Source: Bradyrhizobium frederickii (GTDB lineage: Bacteria; Pseudomonadota; Alphaproteobacteria; Rhizobiales; Xanthobacteraceae). Taken from it: DNA of 64,000 nt. The notes under the pieces are model-generated. The model saw nothing but the letters and a program-made list of their open reading frames with translations. It did not search any database and was not told the DNA's origin. Positions 26,582 to 34,545 of the stretch are shown in pieces. Where the stretch lies: positions 334,484 through 398,483 of the forward strand of contig NZ_SPQS01000006.1 in the NCBI RefSeq assembly GCF_004570865.1, read 5' to 3'. Within the stretch, counting starts at the first letter, position 1. Every line of letters begins with the position of its first letter. Made by a program: the position numbers and the translations under genes.

Positions 26582-27166
26582 TCAGTCGTGGGCGGCCTTC
26601 TCGCGATGGCCGCTCTCGCTGAGACGATCGACCCAGGCGATGCCGATCGCGGAGATGATGAAGGTCAGGTGGATCAGCACCTGCCACATCACGCCGGTCT
26701 CGGTGAAGTTGCTGCGCGTGGTGCCGAGATTGCCGGCTTCGATGAAGGTTCTGAGCAGCGAGATCGAGGAAATGCCGATGATCGCCATCGCCAGCTTGAT
26801 CTTGAGCACGCTGGCATTGACGTGACCGAGCCATTCCGGCTCGTCCGGATGCCCGCTCAGGTTCAGGCGGGAGACGAAGGTCTCGTAGCCGCCGACGATC
26901 ACCATGATAAGCAGGTTCGAGATCATGACCACGTCGATCAGCCCGAGCACGACCAGCATGATCTGCTGCTCGCTGGCGTCAAACGAGTGCAGGACCAGGT
27001 GCCAGAGCTCCTTCAGGAACAGCAGCACATAGACGGCCTGGGCGACGATGAGGCCGACATAGAGCGGCAATTGCAGCCAGCGTGAGCCGAAGATCAGCTT
27101 CGGAAGCAGCCCGACCGGCGGCTGCGGTGCGGTCGGCACCGAAGGTGCTTTGGGTTCAGACGTCAT
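26582..27166 (-). CDS. yqhA: YqhA/UPF0114 membrane protein (TIGR00645)
   Basis: A 194-residue membrane protein with a proline-rich N-terminal leader and four helices (about 35-53, 70-93, 120-140 and 160-180). The UPF0114 pattern is clear: SRWLQLPLYVGLIVAQ, then GLIDVVMISNLLIMVIVGGYETFVS, and LKIKLAMAIIGISSISLL. Function is unassigned; E. coli yqhA is known mainly from expression and mutant screens. It starts 32 bases after the terC stop and is the last gene before a good terminator, so it belongs to the terB-like/terC operon. Confidence 0.85.
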   Translation of the reverse strand: MTSEPKAPSVPTAPQPPVGLLPKLIFGSRWLQLPLYVGLIVAQAVYVLLFLKELWHLVLHSFDASEQQIMLVVLGLIDVVMISNLLIMVIVGGYETFVSRLNLSGHPDEPEWLGHVNASVLKIKLAMAIIGISSISLLRTFIEAGNLGTTRSNFTETGVMWQVLIHLTFIISAIGIAWVDRLSESGHREKAAHD

Positions 27167-27198
27167 GGATCACTCCGGATTGCGGACGGGCGTGCGCC

Positions 27199-27834
27199 TC
27201 AGAGACTCGCGATGACAGGCGCGAGCTCGAGCGAACCCCGATAGATCATCTCGAAGGCGACGTAAATGATGATGGCAAGGCCGACATAGGCGACCCAGCG
27301 ATGCTTCTGGAGCACGCGGCCGAGCAGATCGGCGGCGACGCCCATCATCGCGACCGAGAGCAACAGGCCGAAAATGAGGATGTAGGGGTGCTCGCGCGCG
27401 GCGCCCGCGACCGCGAGCACGTTGTCGAGCGACATCGAGACGTCGGCCGCGACGATCTGCACCGCGGCCTGGCCGAAGGTCTTTGGCCGCGCGGGCTCGG
27501 CGTCGGCGCCGCTGCCATGACTGAACGCGAGTTGCCTCGCATGCGATTGCTCGCGCAGTTCGCGCCACATCTTCCAGCATACCCAGAGCAGCAGCACGCC
27601 GCCGGCAAGCAACAGGCCGATGATCTGCAGCAGCTGGGTGGCGACGCCGGCAAAGACGATGCGCAGTGCGGTGGCAGCAGCGATGCCGACGATGATGGCG
27701 CGGCGGCGCTGCTCGGCCGGCAGTCCCGCTGCGGCAAGGCCGATGACAACGGCGTTGTCGCCGGCGAGAACGAGGTCGATCAGGACGACTTGAAGCAGCG
27801 CAGACAGCGCATCGGGCGTGATGAATTCAGTCAT
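27199..27834 (-). CDS. TerC-family integral membrane protein
   Basis: A 211-residue protein with about seven membrane helices. The paired acidic motifs of the TerC family are present: DLVLAGDNAVVIGLA (D20, D26) and DVSMSLDNVLAVAG (about 130). The family is linked to metal-ion (manganese, tellurite) handling and to metal loading during membrane export. This is the short YjbE/YkoY-like form. The start at 27834 overlaps the stop of the upstream small membrane protein (ATGA). Its neighbour two genes upstream is a TerB-like protein, strengthening a Ter-type grouping. Confidence 0.85.
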   Translation of the reverse strand: MTEFITPDALSALLQVVLIDLVLAGDNAVVIGLAAAGLPAEQRRRAIIVGIAAATALRIVFAGVATQLLQIIGLLLAGGVLLLWVCWKMWRELREQSHARQLAFSHGSGADAEPARPKTFGQAAVQIVAADVSMSLDNVLAVAGAAREHPYILIFGLLLSVAMMGVAADLLGRVLQKHRWVAYVGLAIIIYVAFEMIYRGSLELAPVIASL

Positions 27835-28193
27835 GATTGATCATTCTTCGCTACGGACGGATCGAGCCAATGCGGCTTGCGACGCTCGATCCAGTCGAAG
27901 ACCTTCGAACGGGAGGAGCGCAGCGCAGGCACGTCCTCGGCGAGCAGCGCGAGACCCAGCGGCAGCATCCAGATCCCGAGCAACGGCAGGATGGAGAGCA
28001 CACCGCCGGCGACGAGCAGCGCGCCCGAGGGGATTCTGACCCAGCGGCTCGACGGTTTGAGCAGATAGGTGACGGTCTCGCTCACGCGCGGTGGCAATCG
28101 ATCGACGAGCTTGTCGAGGCGCGGGTCACCGCCCGCCAGCTCGCTGGCGGGACGTGCGGCCTCACGCGTACGCTCGTTCGATGCTGCGCTCAT
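27831..28193 (-). CDS. PGPGW-like small membrane protein
   Basis: A 120-residue protein with a charged N-terminal third, a hairpin of two hydrophobic segments (about 56-68 and 70-86, with LPLLGIWMLPLGLALLAEDVPALR across the turn), and a basic C-terminus. The second segment resembles the PGPGW family of putative transmembrane proteins, although the motif itself is degenerate. The ATG lies two bases after the TerB-like stop, and the gene overlaps terC by four bases. It is therefore part of a tightly coupled four-gene operon. Confidence 0.65.
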   Translation of the reverse strand: MSAASNERTREAARPASELAGGDPRLDKLVDRLPPRVSETVTYLLKPSSRWVRIPSGALLVAGGVLSILPLLGIWMLPLGLALLAEDVPALRSSRSKVFDWIERRKPHWLDPSVAKNDQS

Positions 28194-28195
28194 GC

Positions 28196-28669
28196 TTACT
28201 CCTCCGTGGCCAATTGCCGTTCGGTCTGCCCCTGACCCGACGGGATCGACTTCGCGCGCGGCAGCGCCAGTGTCAGCAAGCGCAACAATTTGATCGCCTG
28301 CACTTCGTGGGGATGGACGTCTTCGTCGGCGGCCGCGACTCGCTGCGACAGTTCCATCAGATGTGACGACAACGGCATGTCCGAGACCGGCCGCAGCGTC
28401 TCGATCACGACATTGGCAAAATCCGGCTCCTCCAGCCGCTCGGCGAGTGCGTCGAACATTGCAAACAGCCTCTCGTCGTCGAGATGCGGCGCCAATCCGC
28501 GAGCCCTGATGAACCGGATCACCTCGTCGCGCTCGACCGGCGAAACCCGCCGGTCGGCCACGGCGACGAGCGCGCCGGCAATCACCAGCGCGGCCGCAGC
28601 CTGCTCGTTCAGACTGGACGGCTCCGCGATCTCGATCTCGATCGGATTTGAATGCTTGGCGTCGGACAT
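28196..28669 (-). CDS. TerB-like tellurite-resistance-family protein
   Basis: A 157-residue soluble helical protein with two TerB-type repeats: VAVADRRVSPVERDEVIRF (about 35-53) and AAADEDVHPHEVQAIKLL near the C-terminus. Each has the acidic D-x-x-V-x-x-x-E pattern used by TerB proteins to bind divalent metal near the membrane. The ATG at 28669 is chosen for AGGGAG eight bases upstream. It is the first gene of an operon with a PGPGW-like protein, TerC and YqhA. The real role could be metal or membrane stress rather than tellurite resistance. Confidence 0.75.
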   Translation of the reverse strand: MSDAKHSNPIEIEIAEPSSLNEQAAAALVIAGALVAVADRRVSPVERDEVIRFIRARGLAPHLDDERLFAMFDALAERLEEPDFANVVIETLRPVSDMPLSSHLMELSQRVAAADEDVHPHEVQAIKLLRLLTLALPRAKSIPSGQGQTERQLATEE

Positions 28670-28971
28670 CGTTGCTCCCTTATTGCGAAATGACCGCACG
28701 GAGCTGCGATGGGGACGATGAGGTCGGAGAGAACATCGAGGGCCCGACGATCGGCCAATCCATCGCATTCGCGCGGGACAGGTCATCCGACATCACGAGG
28801 TTTGCCGACATTGTCGGCGTCCTCGCCAGAGGGGCCCGGATTCTTGTTCGTGTCAGAGATAAAGGTGGGCCTGTCGGAATCAAGGCAAGATGACTGCGAC
28901 CAGCCGCCGCATCGGTTCCATATCTATCGGAACGGGCCGGGGGAGCGACGCCTTCGAACCCCATCCCGATG
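28670..28971. other. Gene-free stretch upstream of the TerB-like operon
   Basis: This 302-base stretch should hold the promoter of the terB-like operon and the 3' flank of the next secreted-protein gene. Short frames occur on both strands, but none has a ribosome site and family-like content. A T-loop-like GGTTCGAA on the minus strand near 28950 is not part of a tRNA fold. Nothing else is seen. Confidence 0.4.
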
Positions 28972-29454
28972 TCAGCTTGCGCAGGAGCGCACCGTCAAGC
29001 GCTCCCCCCTGACTACTGCTTCAACCGCTTTGCGTGCGACGTCGTCAAAGTCGGACGGTTGCAGATAGCCCTGCGCATAAGCTTCCTGCGTCAGTCGCTC
29101 GAGGCGTTTGTCTTCGCCGGTGGACCATTGCTTCGTGATGTAGTCCGCACCGGGCCTGCCAAAGGTCTCGGGGTAACGTTCGGCCTCGTTCTGACGGCGA
29201 TAGTAATATCCGTTGACCGAACCGATGAACCGCTTCCGGCCCTCACCTGCACAGCGCGAGCCATAGGGAATTTCGAACGCCAGCGTCGCTTCACGGCGCG
29301 TCCTCGCTCTCCCGTCGACGAAGATCGCTTCGTTGGAGCCATAGCCCGGACCGTCGGTTGGCCTTGCAGGCTCGGCTGGCTTTTGCGGCGCAAATGCCCA
29401 AGCGGCAACCTGACAGACGACCAGGGCCCAGACGATGAACCAGGCACGATTCAT
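28972..29454 (-). CDS. Secreted protein of unknown function, second of a coupled pair
   Basis: A 160-residue protein with an N-terminal signal segment (MNRAWFIVWALVVCQVAAWAF). The mature part contains aromatic and basic patches (a GYYYRR stretch) and two cysteines (SRCAGEG and the final SCAS). The ATG at 29454 overlaps the stop of the upstream gene by four bases, so translation is coupled. Near the C-terminus, AYAQGYLQPSDFDDVARK resembles AFDQKGIVKEDFPEEIR of the upstream partner, hinting at a shared origin. No family is recognised. Confidence 0.68.
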   Translation of the reverse strand: MNRAWFIVWALVVCQVAAWAFAPQKPAEPARPTDGPGYGSNEAIFVDGRARTRREATLAFEIPYGSRCAGEGRKRFIGSVNGYYYRRQNEAERYPETFGRPGADYITKQWSTGEDKRLERLTQEAYAQGYLQPSDFDDVARKAVEAVVRGERLTVRSCAS

Positions 29455-30050
29455 CTCGCATTCGTCCCGCGTTGCTGCGGCAGGCACACAGGAGACGGAT
29501 CGGACCACAGGCCGGGCCCGGCAAACTGGAGCACCGTGAGGCGGATCTCCTCCGGGAAATCCTCCTTGACGATTCCCTTTTGGTCGAACGCCTCGGCGAG
29601 CTGCGCGCGGACGCGAACGTCAAGCGGCGTCGAGTATGCGGCATTGGCCTGATCACGCTTCTTTTCGCTACAGAACATCGCCAGTGCCGGATTTGGGCAG
29701 TCGAAAATCTTCATGTAGCCCCGCGCATAGGCCGACGTTGCCGCGATAAGGTTCGCCTTCATCGTTTTGTCACACGGCGACATCGCGTAGGCAGTGCCAG
29801 CCTGCAGCGCGTCCATGCGCAGCGCATCGAGCTGCGGATCCTTGTCACTTTGCAGGGTGTGCTTGGCTTCCCACGCCTTGCGTTCGTGCACCTTGACACT
29901 CTCGTCGCCGAACGAGGTCGTGAGTGTCGCCTTCAACTCACCGGTCGGTGAAGAGGAAGCGACGGTCATGGGAAAGCCGCGCATCGCCCAGGACACGCCG
30001 ACAAAGGCGGTGACGAACGCCATGCAAGTGAAAAGAACGAAGCGGCTCAT
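29451..30050 (-). CDS. Secreted protein of unknown function, first of a coupled pair
   Basis: A 199-residue protein beginning MSRFVLFTCMAFVTAFVGVSWA, a signal peptide or anchor. A polar mature domain follows with cysteines in SPCDKT, FDCPNP, MFCSEK and PVCLPQ that could pair in the periplasm. The ATG at 30050 is preferred over a GTG three codons up. The C-terminal region shares the A-[FY]-x-Q-x-G...DF pattern with the downstream gene. The pair is transcribed toward the TerB-like operon, about 300 bases away. Function unknown. Confidence 0.68.
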   Translation of the reverse strand: MSRFVLFTCMAFVTAFVGVSWAMRGFPMTVASSSPTGELKATLTTSFGDESVKVHERKAWEAKHTLQSDKDPQLDALRMDALQAGTAYAMSPCDKTMKANLIAATSAYARGYMKIFDCPNPALAMFCSEKKRDQANAAYSTPLDVRVRAQLAEAFDQKGIVKEDFPEEIRLTVLQFAGPGLWSDPSPVCLPQQRGTNAR

Positions 30051-30190
30051 AATGCGCACTCAAATTACCGGGCGCAACCTAGCCGTGTCCTGTTAACAGT
30101 TTACTAGGACGTGTACTCAAAACCCGATCGACCCGCGCGGAGGGAGGGTCCGTTTAACCCTCAAGACCGGACATGGCCAGTTCGCCCCGG

Positions 30191-30210
30191 CTGGTCCCTT
30201 AAGGGGCCAG
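30191..30210. terminator. Terminator-like hairpin after the cobalamin-binding gene
   Basis: An almost perfect palindrome, CTGGTCCCTTAAGGGGCCAG, lies 17 bases beyond the stop of the minus-strand cobalamin-binding gene. There is one G-T pair and no T-tract. It could end transcription with Rho or protect the 3' end. Confidence 0.4.
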
Positions 30211-30227
30211 AAGCGGAAGTCCTCTAA

Positions 30228-31001
30228 TCAGGAAGTGCTTAGCAAGTTGATGTCGGTAGCCAGCTCAGCGCCAGGCACAAACCTCACCAGGCCTGATTTG
30301 ATCGCATATCCGCCGACTATGACCTTCGGACGAGCGCCGCCCGGCAATTCTCTGACAAGAGCGGAGATAGCCGTCACACCGGTGAGTTGTTGGGGCAAAG
30401 CCATCGAAATCAACAGCGCTTTGGGGGCAACTGCGATAATTTGCTGAGCTAGTTCATGCAAATCGAGATGGTCGACGACAGTTGGTGAACAGATGCTGTG
30501 ACTTTCCAACCAAAGAGCAAGAATGCGGACGGCCAGAGTATGAGTATTGCCGGGCGCATTCATGAGAAAGTACCGGGGTGCGCCTTTTCGACGTCGTGTC
30601 CTACCCCGTTGCATGCTTCCTTCGATCAATTCGATGACGCGCTCGCTAAAGGCAGTGAACTCGTGTTCGTCGGCGACGGTGATGGTGCCGGAATGCCACT
30701 GTTCGCCGATCTTGTAGAGCAGCGGGGCCAAAACTCCGAGGAGGATATCAACGGGCTTGAAGTTAGCGGCGATCGCTTCCTCAACAAGCTGCTGAGCCAA
30801 ACGAATATCATTCCGTCGCCCTGCTTCGTAGAGCGAATTGTAAACACGGCGGAGAAGCTCGGAGTGCTGGACGACATCGCTTGCGAATATATCCGGGTGC
30901 TCTGACTCGCACCTCCGGCAGAGTCCGTAAGTGACGGACAAATCTTCAAAGGGAAAGGTTTCGCCTTGAAATTTCTGACAGTAGGAGCACCACTTCAGCA
31001 T
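30228..31001 (-). CDS. Stand-alone cobalamin-binding protein with zinc ribbon and W-x9-EH photoreceptor motif
   Basis: A 257-residue protein in three parts. Residues 1-35 form a zinc ribbon with C5-x2-C8 and C28-x2-C31. Residues about 45-135 form the helical B12-binding-2 cap with W102-x9-E112-H113, the signature of adenosylcobalamin photoreceptors (CarH, AerR). Residues about 142-255 form the B12-binding Rossmann domain, where the D-x-H-x-x-G motif appears as N152-x-H154-x-x-A157 with the cobalt-ligand histidine kept, followed by GG at 230-231. There is no HTH domain, so it resembles AerR-type anti-repressors rather than CarH. The ATG at 31001 has GGAGG 11 bases upstream. The gene looks less GC-rich than its neighbours. 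Confidence 0.82.
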   Translation of the reverse strand: MLKWCSYCQKFQGETFPFEDLSVTYGLCRRCESEHPDIFASDVVQHSELLRRVYNSLYEAGRRNDIRLAQQLVEEAIAANFKPVDILLGVLAPLLYKIGEQWHSGTITVADEHEFTAFSERVIELIEGSMQRGRTRRRKGAPRYFLMNAPGNTHTLAVRILALWLESHSICSPTVVDHLDLHELAQQIIAVAPKALLISMALPQQLTGVTAISALVRELPGGARPKVIVGGYAIKSGLVRFVPGAELATDINLLSTS

Positions 31002-31522
31002 TAGCGTTAGCACCTCCCAACTTTGCTAGTGGCTGCGATGGTTTCGGGCTGATTTGGCTCGGGCAATTCCTTTTTTTAGTCCGCAGCATCATTCTTCGTG
31101 ACGTCTCAGTCAAAGACTAATTCAAATTACCTCGGCAACCCCCGGTAAGTTCAAAAGTGAACACCCGGATCCCTTGCGCTCCCTGTAGTTGAGCGGGAAT
31201 CGACCGACGCACCAGCCCCTCTCGATAAGACCTAGCCAAGGGTGACCTCAGACTGCTGGATGAATCCGGAGCTGAGATGACCGTTTCGGGTCACAAGCCG
31301 CAGATCACGCTCAAGTCGCGGCCTTCCGCCTTGCATTGGTGAGCCGACGTTCATGAGTCCGCGCCCGCGTATGCGCGTTGCAACTCCGCAGGGTGAATGA
31401 ACGTCTCAAGATGCCACGCGACATGCGAATCCTGCCGAAGAGGACGAACAGCAGCGGTCAGGAACTATCATGCAGGCCAATGAGTTACCGCACATCACGG
31501 CATCTCCCGACAGGATACACCC
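31002..31522. promoter_or_regulatory. Divergent intergenic region, cobalamin-binding gene / amidotransferase
   Basis: A gene-free stretch of 521 bases, partly AT-richer than the surroundings (for example the TTTTTTTAG run at 31072-31080). It should hold both divergent promoters. I see no cobalamin riboswitch-like conserved box, no clear TGT-N12-ACA PpsR-type site and no protein frame that I trust. One 179-codon plus-strand frame from 31378 overlaps the amidotransferase and is a shadow. Confidence 0.35.
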
Positions 31523-32350
31523 ATGTGCCGCTGGATCGCATACCGGGGCGAGACGACGTCGTTCGAGCCCTATGTCACCGAACCCGAGCATTCCCTGGTC
31601 GCGCAGAGCATCCGCTCGCTGCAATCGACGGCGGGCTCGAACGGCGACGGCTTTGGTCTCGGCTGGTACGGCGAGCATCCCGAGCCCGGCCTTTATCGCG
31701 AGACGCGCCCGGCGTGGTCGGACGAAAATTTGCGCTACCTCTGCCGGCATCTGCGCTCGCACTTGTTCTTTGCCCATGTGCGCGCCGCCACCGGCACGGC
31801 GGTGACGCGGCAGAATTGCCATCCCTTTGCCTGCGGTCACTGGATGTTCATGCACAACGGATTCGTCGGAAGCTGGAATCGGCTGCGGCGCAAGGTCGAG
31901 GCGCTGATTCCCAATGACTATTACCCTTCACGACTCGGCACGACCGACTCCGAAGCCGTGTTCCTGGCGATGATGGGCGCCGGCCTCGACAGCGATCCGC
32001 TCCGCGCGACGCAGCGCGTGCTGCAGGCTCTCGTCGGCCTCGTCAATGAAGGCCACTTGCGCGAACGGCTGCGCTTCACCAGTGCGATCGCCAATGGCAA
32101 GGATCTCTACGCCTTCCGTGTTGCGGTCAACGACGCCGCGAACACACTCTATTTCCGTGAGGACGGCGGCCAGGTCATCGTCGTATCCGAGCCGTTCGAC
32201 AAGGAAGCGGACTGGAGCGAAGTGCCGCCAAACCACGCGCTGATCGCGCGTGCATCGGAAAGCGTGAAGATTGTTCCCTTCGACGCGACAATTTGCAGTG
32301 GCGCCGAGACGGAACCCGCCCCTGCCAGAAGGATTAGTTCCCGGAGGTGA
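31523..32350 (+). CDS. Class II glutamine amidotransferase (EgtC/YafJ-like)
   Basis: A 275-residue N-terminal-nucleophile hydrolase. The chain begins MCRW, so Cys2 becomes the N-terminal catalytic cysteine after methionine removal. The core has NGDGFGLGWYG (about 40-50), the HVRAATGT segment (about 89-96), HPF and HNGFVG (about 110-116). No synthetase domain is attached. Relatives include EgtC, which removes glutamate from gamma-glutamyl intermediates of ergothioneine, and the uncharacterised YafJ group. A YbdK-type carboxylate-amine ligase begins 17 bases downstream, suggesting a joint role in gamma-glutamyl chemistry. EgtB and EgtD are not in this window. Confidence 0.85.
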   Translation: MCRWIAYRGETTSFEPYVTEPEHSLVAQSIRSLQSTAGSNGDGFGLGWYGEHPEPGLYRETRPAWSDENLRYLCRHLRSHLFFAHVRAATGTAVTRQNCHPFACGHWMFMHNGFVGSWNRLRRKVEALIPNDYYPSRLGTTDSEAVFLAMMGAGLDSDPLRATQRVLQALVGLVNEGHLRERLRFTSAIANGKDLYAFRVAVNDAANTLYFREDGGQVIVVSEPFDKEADWSEVPPNHALIARASESVKIVPFDATICSGAETEPAPARRISSRR

Positions 32351-32366
32351 CACTGCCGGGTGGGAC

Positions 32367-33596
32367 ATGACATCTGCTTCAGACGTTGTAAAACTTCTTC
32401 GACTGGATCCCTCCGACGACAAGCAGCACCTCGTCATTCGCTCCGCTGGCGGCGGCGGCAAGGCAGCGGAATATTCCTTCGGCATCGAGGAGGAGTATTT
32501 CCTGGCCGACCGCCGCAGCTTCGAGGTCGCGATCCAGACTCCCAACGAATTGTTCGAATCGGCAAACTGGTCGACCGGCGGCCAGGCCATGCGCGAGATG
32601 CTGCAATCCCAGCTCGAGGTCGCCACCAACGTTCACGTCGACGTCAACGACGCCCGCGAAGAGCTGCGCTTCCTGCGGCGCGAGGTCGCGAACGTCGCCG
32701 CGCAATATGGCTTCGTGATCATGGCCTGCGGCACGCACCCGACGGCGGTCTGGCGCATGTCGCAGCCGAGCCCGAAGCCGCGCTACGAGGAGATGATCGA
32801 GGATCTGCGCAGCATCGGCCATCGCAACATGATGTGCGGCATGCACGTGCATGTTCAGTTGCCGGATCCCGAGAGGCGCATGGCGGTGATGCGGGCGATG
32901 CTGCCGCACCTGCCGCTGTTCATCGCGCTGTCGGCATCCTCTCCGTTCTGGGATTCGCACAAGACCGGGCTGAAGGGCTACCGCCTCGCCGCCTATTCCG
33001 AACTGCCGCGCACCGGCCTGCCCGAACTATTCGAGAGCCGGCGGGACTACGACGAATATCTCGGCGCCTTGCAGCGCTCCGGCGTCATTCCCGACGAGAG
33101 CCACATCTGGTGGGCGATGCGTCCTTCGATGCGGCACCCGACGCTCGAGCTTCGTGCGCCCGACACCTGCACCTTCGTCGACGATGCCGTTGCCATCGCC
33201 TCGCTCTATCGCTGCCTGACGCGTCACCTTTATCTGCGGCCTCATTTGTCGAAGGAGGTCACGGCGGTCGACCGCGCCATCGCGGTGGAGAATAAATGGC
33301 GCGCCCAGCGCTACGGAACCGATTGCATCTTTGCCTCCCGGGACGGACCGGTCACGATCTCGGAGTTGCTCTCCCGAATCATCGACGCCACGGCCGAGGA
33401 CGCGGACCTGCTGGGGTGCGCCGCCGAGATCGAGCATTGCCGCGTCATTGTGGACCGCGGCAGCTCGGCCGAATTCCAGCTTCGCGCCTATCGCGAAAAC
33501 GGCGACGACATCGCAGCCGTGTCACGATGGATCGCTACATCAACGATCTCGGGAACGAGCGCGCCGATCGGGCGCAGGACTCCAGCGCCGTCATAG
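32367..33596 (+). CDS. YbdK-type carboxylate-amine ligase (glutamate-cysteine ligase family 2)
   Basis: A 409-residue member of the GCS2 family, ATP-dependent ligases joining the gamma-carboxylate of glutamate to an amine such as cysteine. The family opening FGIEEEYFLAD (about 38-48) supplies metal-binding glutamates. CGTHPTAVW, the MCGMHVHVQLPD core (about 154-165) and the MRPSMRHPTLELRAPDTC region (about 250-268) complete the active site. The ATG at 32367 is used, 17 bases after the amidotransferase stop. Activity of YbdK proteins as gamma-glutamylcysteine ligases is weak, and the natural amine may differ. Confidence 0.87.
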   Translation: MTSASDVVKLLRLDPSDDKQHLVIRSAGGGGKAAEYSFGIEEEYFLADRRSFEVAIQTPNELFESANWSTGGQAMREMLQSQLEVATNVHVDVNDAREELRFLRREVANVAAQYGFVIMACGTHPTAVWRMSQPSPKPRYEEMIEDLRSIGHRNMMCGMHVHVQLPDPERRMAVMRAMLPHLPLFIALSASSPFWDSHKTGLKGYRLAAYSELPRTGLPELFESRRDYDEYLGALQRSGVIPDESHIWWAMRPSMRHPTLELRAPDTCTFVDDAVAIASLYRCLTRHLYLRPHLSKEVTAVDRAIAVENKWRAQRYGTDCIFASRDGPVTISELLSRIIDATAEDADLLGCAAEIEHCRVIVDRGSSAEFQLRAYRENGDDIAAVSRWIATSTISGTSAPIGRRTPAPS

Positions 33597-33658
33597 CGCC
33601 CGCACAAGCTTCGCGGACGGGAAGTCATTTCTGAATTTGGTACGCCGTGGGGGAATGC

Positions 33659-33844
33659 ATGACTGACATCGCCTGGTGCGCCGGTTGCGGCCACAGCCTG
33701 GTTCCGATCCTGTCCGAGAACGGCCGCGCGCGGCCAAGCTGCTTCTGGTGCGAGGGCGTCGACGCGCGGACCATGGAGATGGCAAAGTGGGCGGACAACC
33801 CGGCCGGCAAGCCGGATCGGGCCGCGCCTCGCGCCTTCGATTGA
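33659..33844 (+). CDS. 61-residue zinc-ribbon protein
   Basis: A very small soluble protein with two CxxC knuckles, C7-x2-C10 and C28-x2-C31, 17 residues apart. These would hold one zinc. The rest is polar, with no further domain. GGGGGA seven bases before the ATG at 33659 supports the start over an in-frame GTG at 33647. It follows the carboxylate-amine ligase by 62 bases on the same strand and may be co-transcribed. Function unknown; zinc ribbons of this size often mediate protein or RNA contacts. Confidence 0.65.
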   Translation: MTDIAWCAGCGHSLVPILSENGRARPSCFWCEGVDARTMEMAKWADNPAGKPDRAAPRAFD

Positions 33845-33859
33845 GGCGCCCCCCGCGCG

Positions 33860-34168
33860 TCAAGCCCGCGCCACCAGGCGCGGACGAAACAGGGACTCGG
33901 CGGCCGGGGAAGGCGCCGCGACCGGCTTCCGCGCCGGCCGGCGCCGCGGGATGAAGACATTGTTCACCAGGATCGGCTCGTGATCGCCGAGCGCAATCCG
34001 CTCCTTTGCGAGCAGGCTCATGACCGAGCGCATCTTGATCACCTCCTGCGCCACGAAGCTGCAGTCCTCGGCGCGGTTGATCTGCTCGTGCATGATCGCC
34101 TCGGCTTCGCGCATGCTGACGCGAAGCGCTCTGATGGTTCTGCGAAGTTCGCTGATACGGTTGTCCAT
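33860..34168 (-). CDS. Small helical protein of unknown function
   Basis: A 102-residue protein, mainly two amphipathic helices (about residues 2-60, starting MDNRISELRRTIRALRVSMREAE, with coiled-coil-like heptads), then a basic proline/alanine-rich tail. The start at 34168 has GGAGG seven bases before it, whereas the frame extends 15 codons further without one. No signal peptide. No family is recognised. It is convergent with the zinc-ribbon gene, stops 15 bases apart. Confidence 0.62.
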   Translation of the reverse strand: MDNRISELRRTIRALRVSMREAEAIMHEQINRAEDCSFVAQEVIKMRSVMSLLAKERIALGDHEPILVNNVFIPRRRPARKPVAAPSPAAESLFRPRLVARA

Positions 34169-34545
34169 GGCTGCCTCCATCTCGGTGGCAGCATAAGAAC
34201 AAAACATGAACACTCTGTCAATCGCCGCCAGCCCGGTCGCGACGTCTTTCGCTCATCCCAAGGCCGGCATCGCGCCGCTTCTCCCCCGACGCCGCTGCAC
34301 GCACTGGCGAGGCTTGCCGACAAATTAGACAGGTCCCGTCGCTATCCCGCAAGCACGCGCCCCTCGCACCGCGCCTGACGATCAGACCAAGCCATCGATC
34401 TAACGTCCCGTGCAACCATCGGATTTTCTCCTGCGCGAGCACGCCCGCATCCCGGCGCCGGGCTCGCTTGCTGCTTCGCCAACCAACTGGCCCAAAATTC
34501 GCAGTGACGTTGCGAGCGAAGCAACGGCGCAGAGCGGAGAACGTC
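34169..34545. other. Gene-free stretch between the helical-protein gene and the bicupin gene
   Basis: Some 377 bases between divergent genes. It should hold promoters for both. I see no strong hairpin, repeat or protein frame with a ribosome site other than that of the bicupin gene. Confidence 0.35.

Noticed and set aside
26113..28669. Full tellurite-resistance island
   Set aside because: Only TerB-like and TerC-like genes are present; TerA, TerD, TerE, TerZ and the associated biosynthetic genes are absent, so a complete Ter system is not claimed.
28930..28970. GGTTCGAA on the minus strand considered as a tRNA T-loop
   Set aside because: No acceptor stem, anticodon arm or T-stem pairing can be formed around it.
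31378..31917. 179-codon plus-strand frame before the amidotransferase
   Set aside because: Overlaps the clear amidotransferase start in another frame, and its composition is shadow-like.
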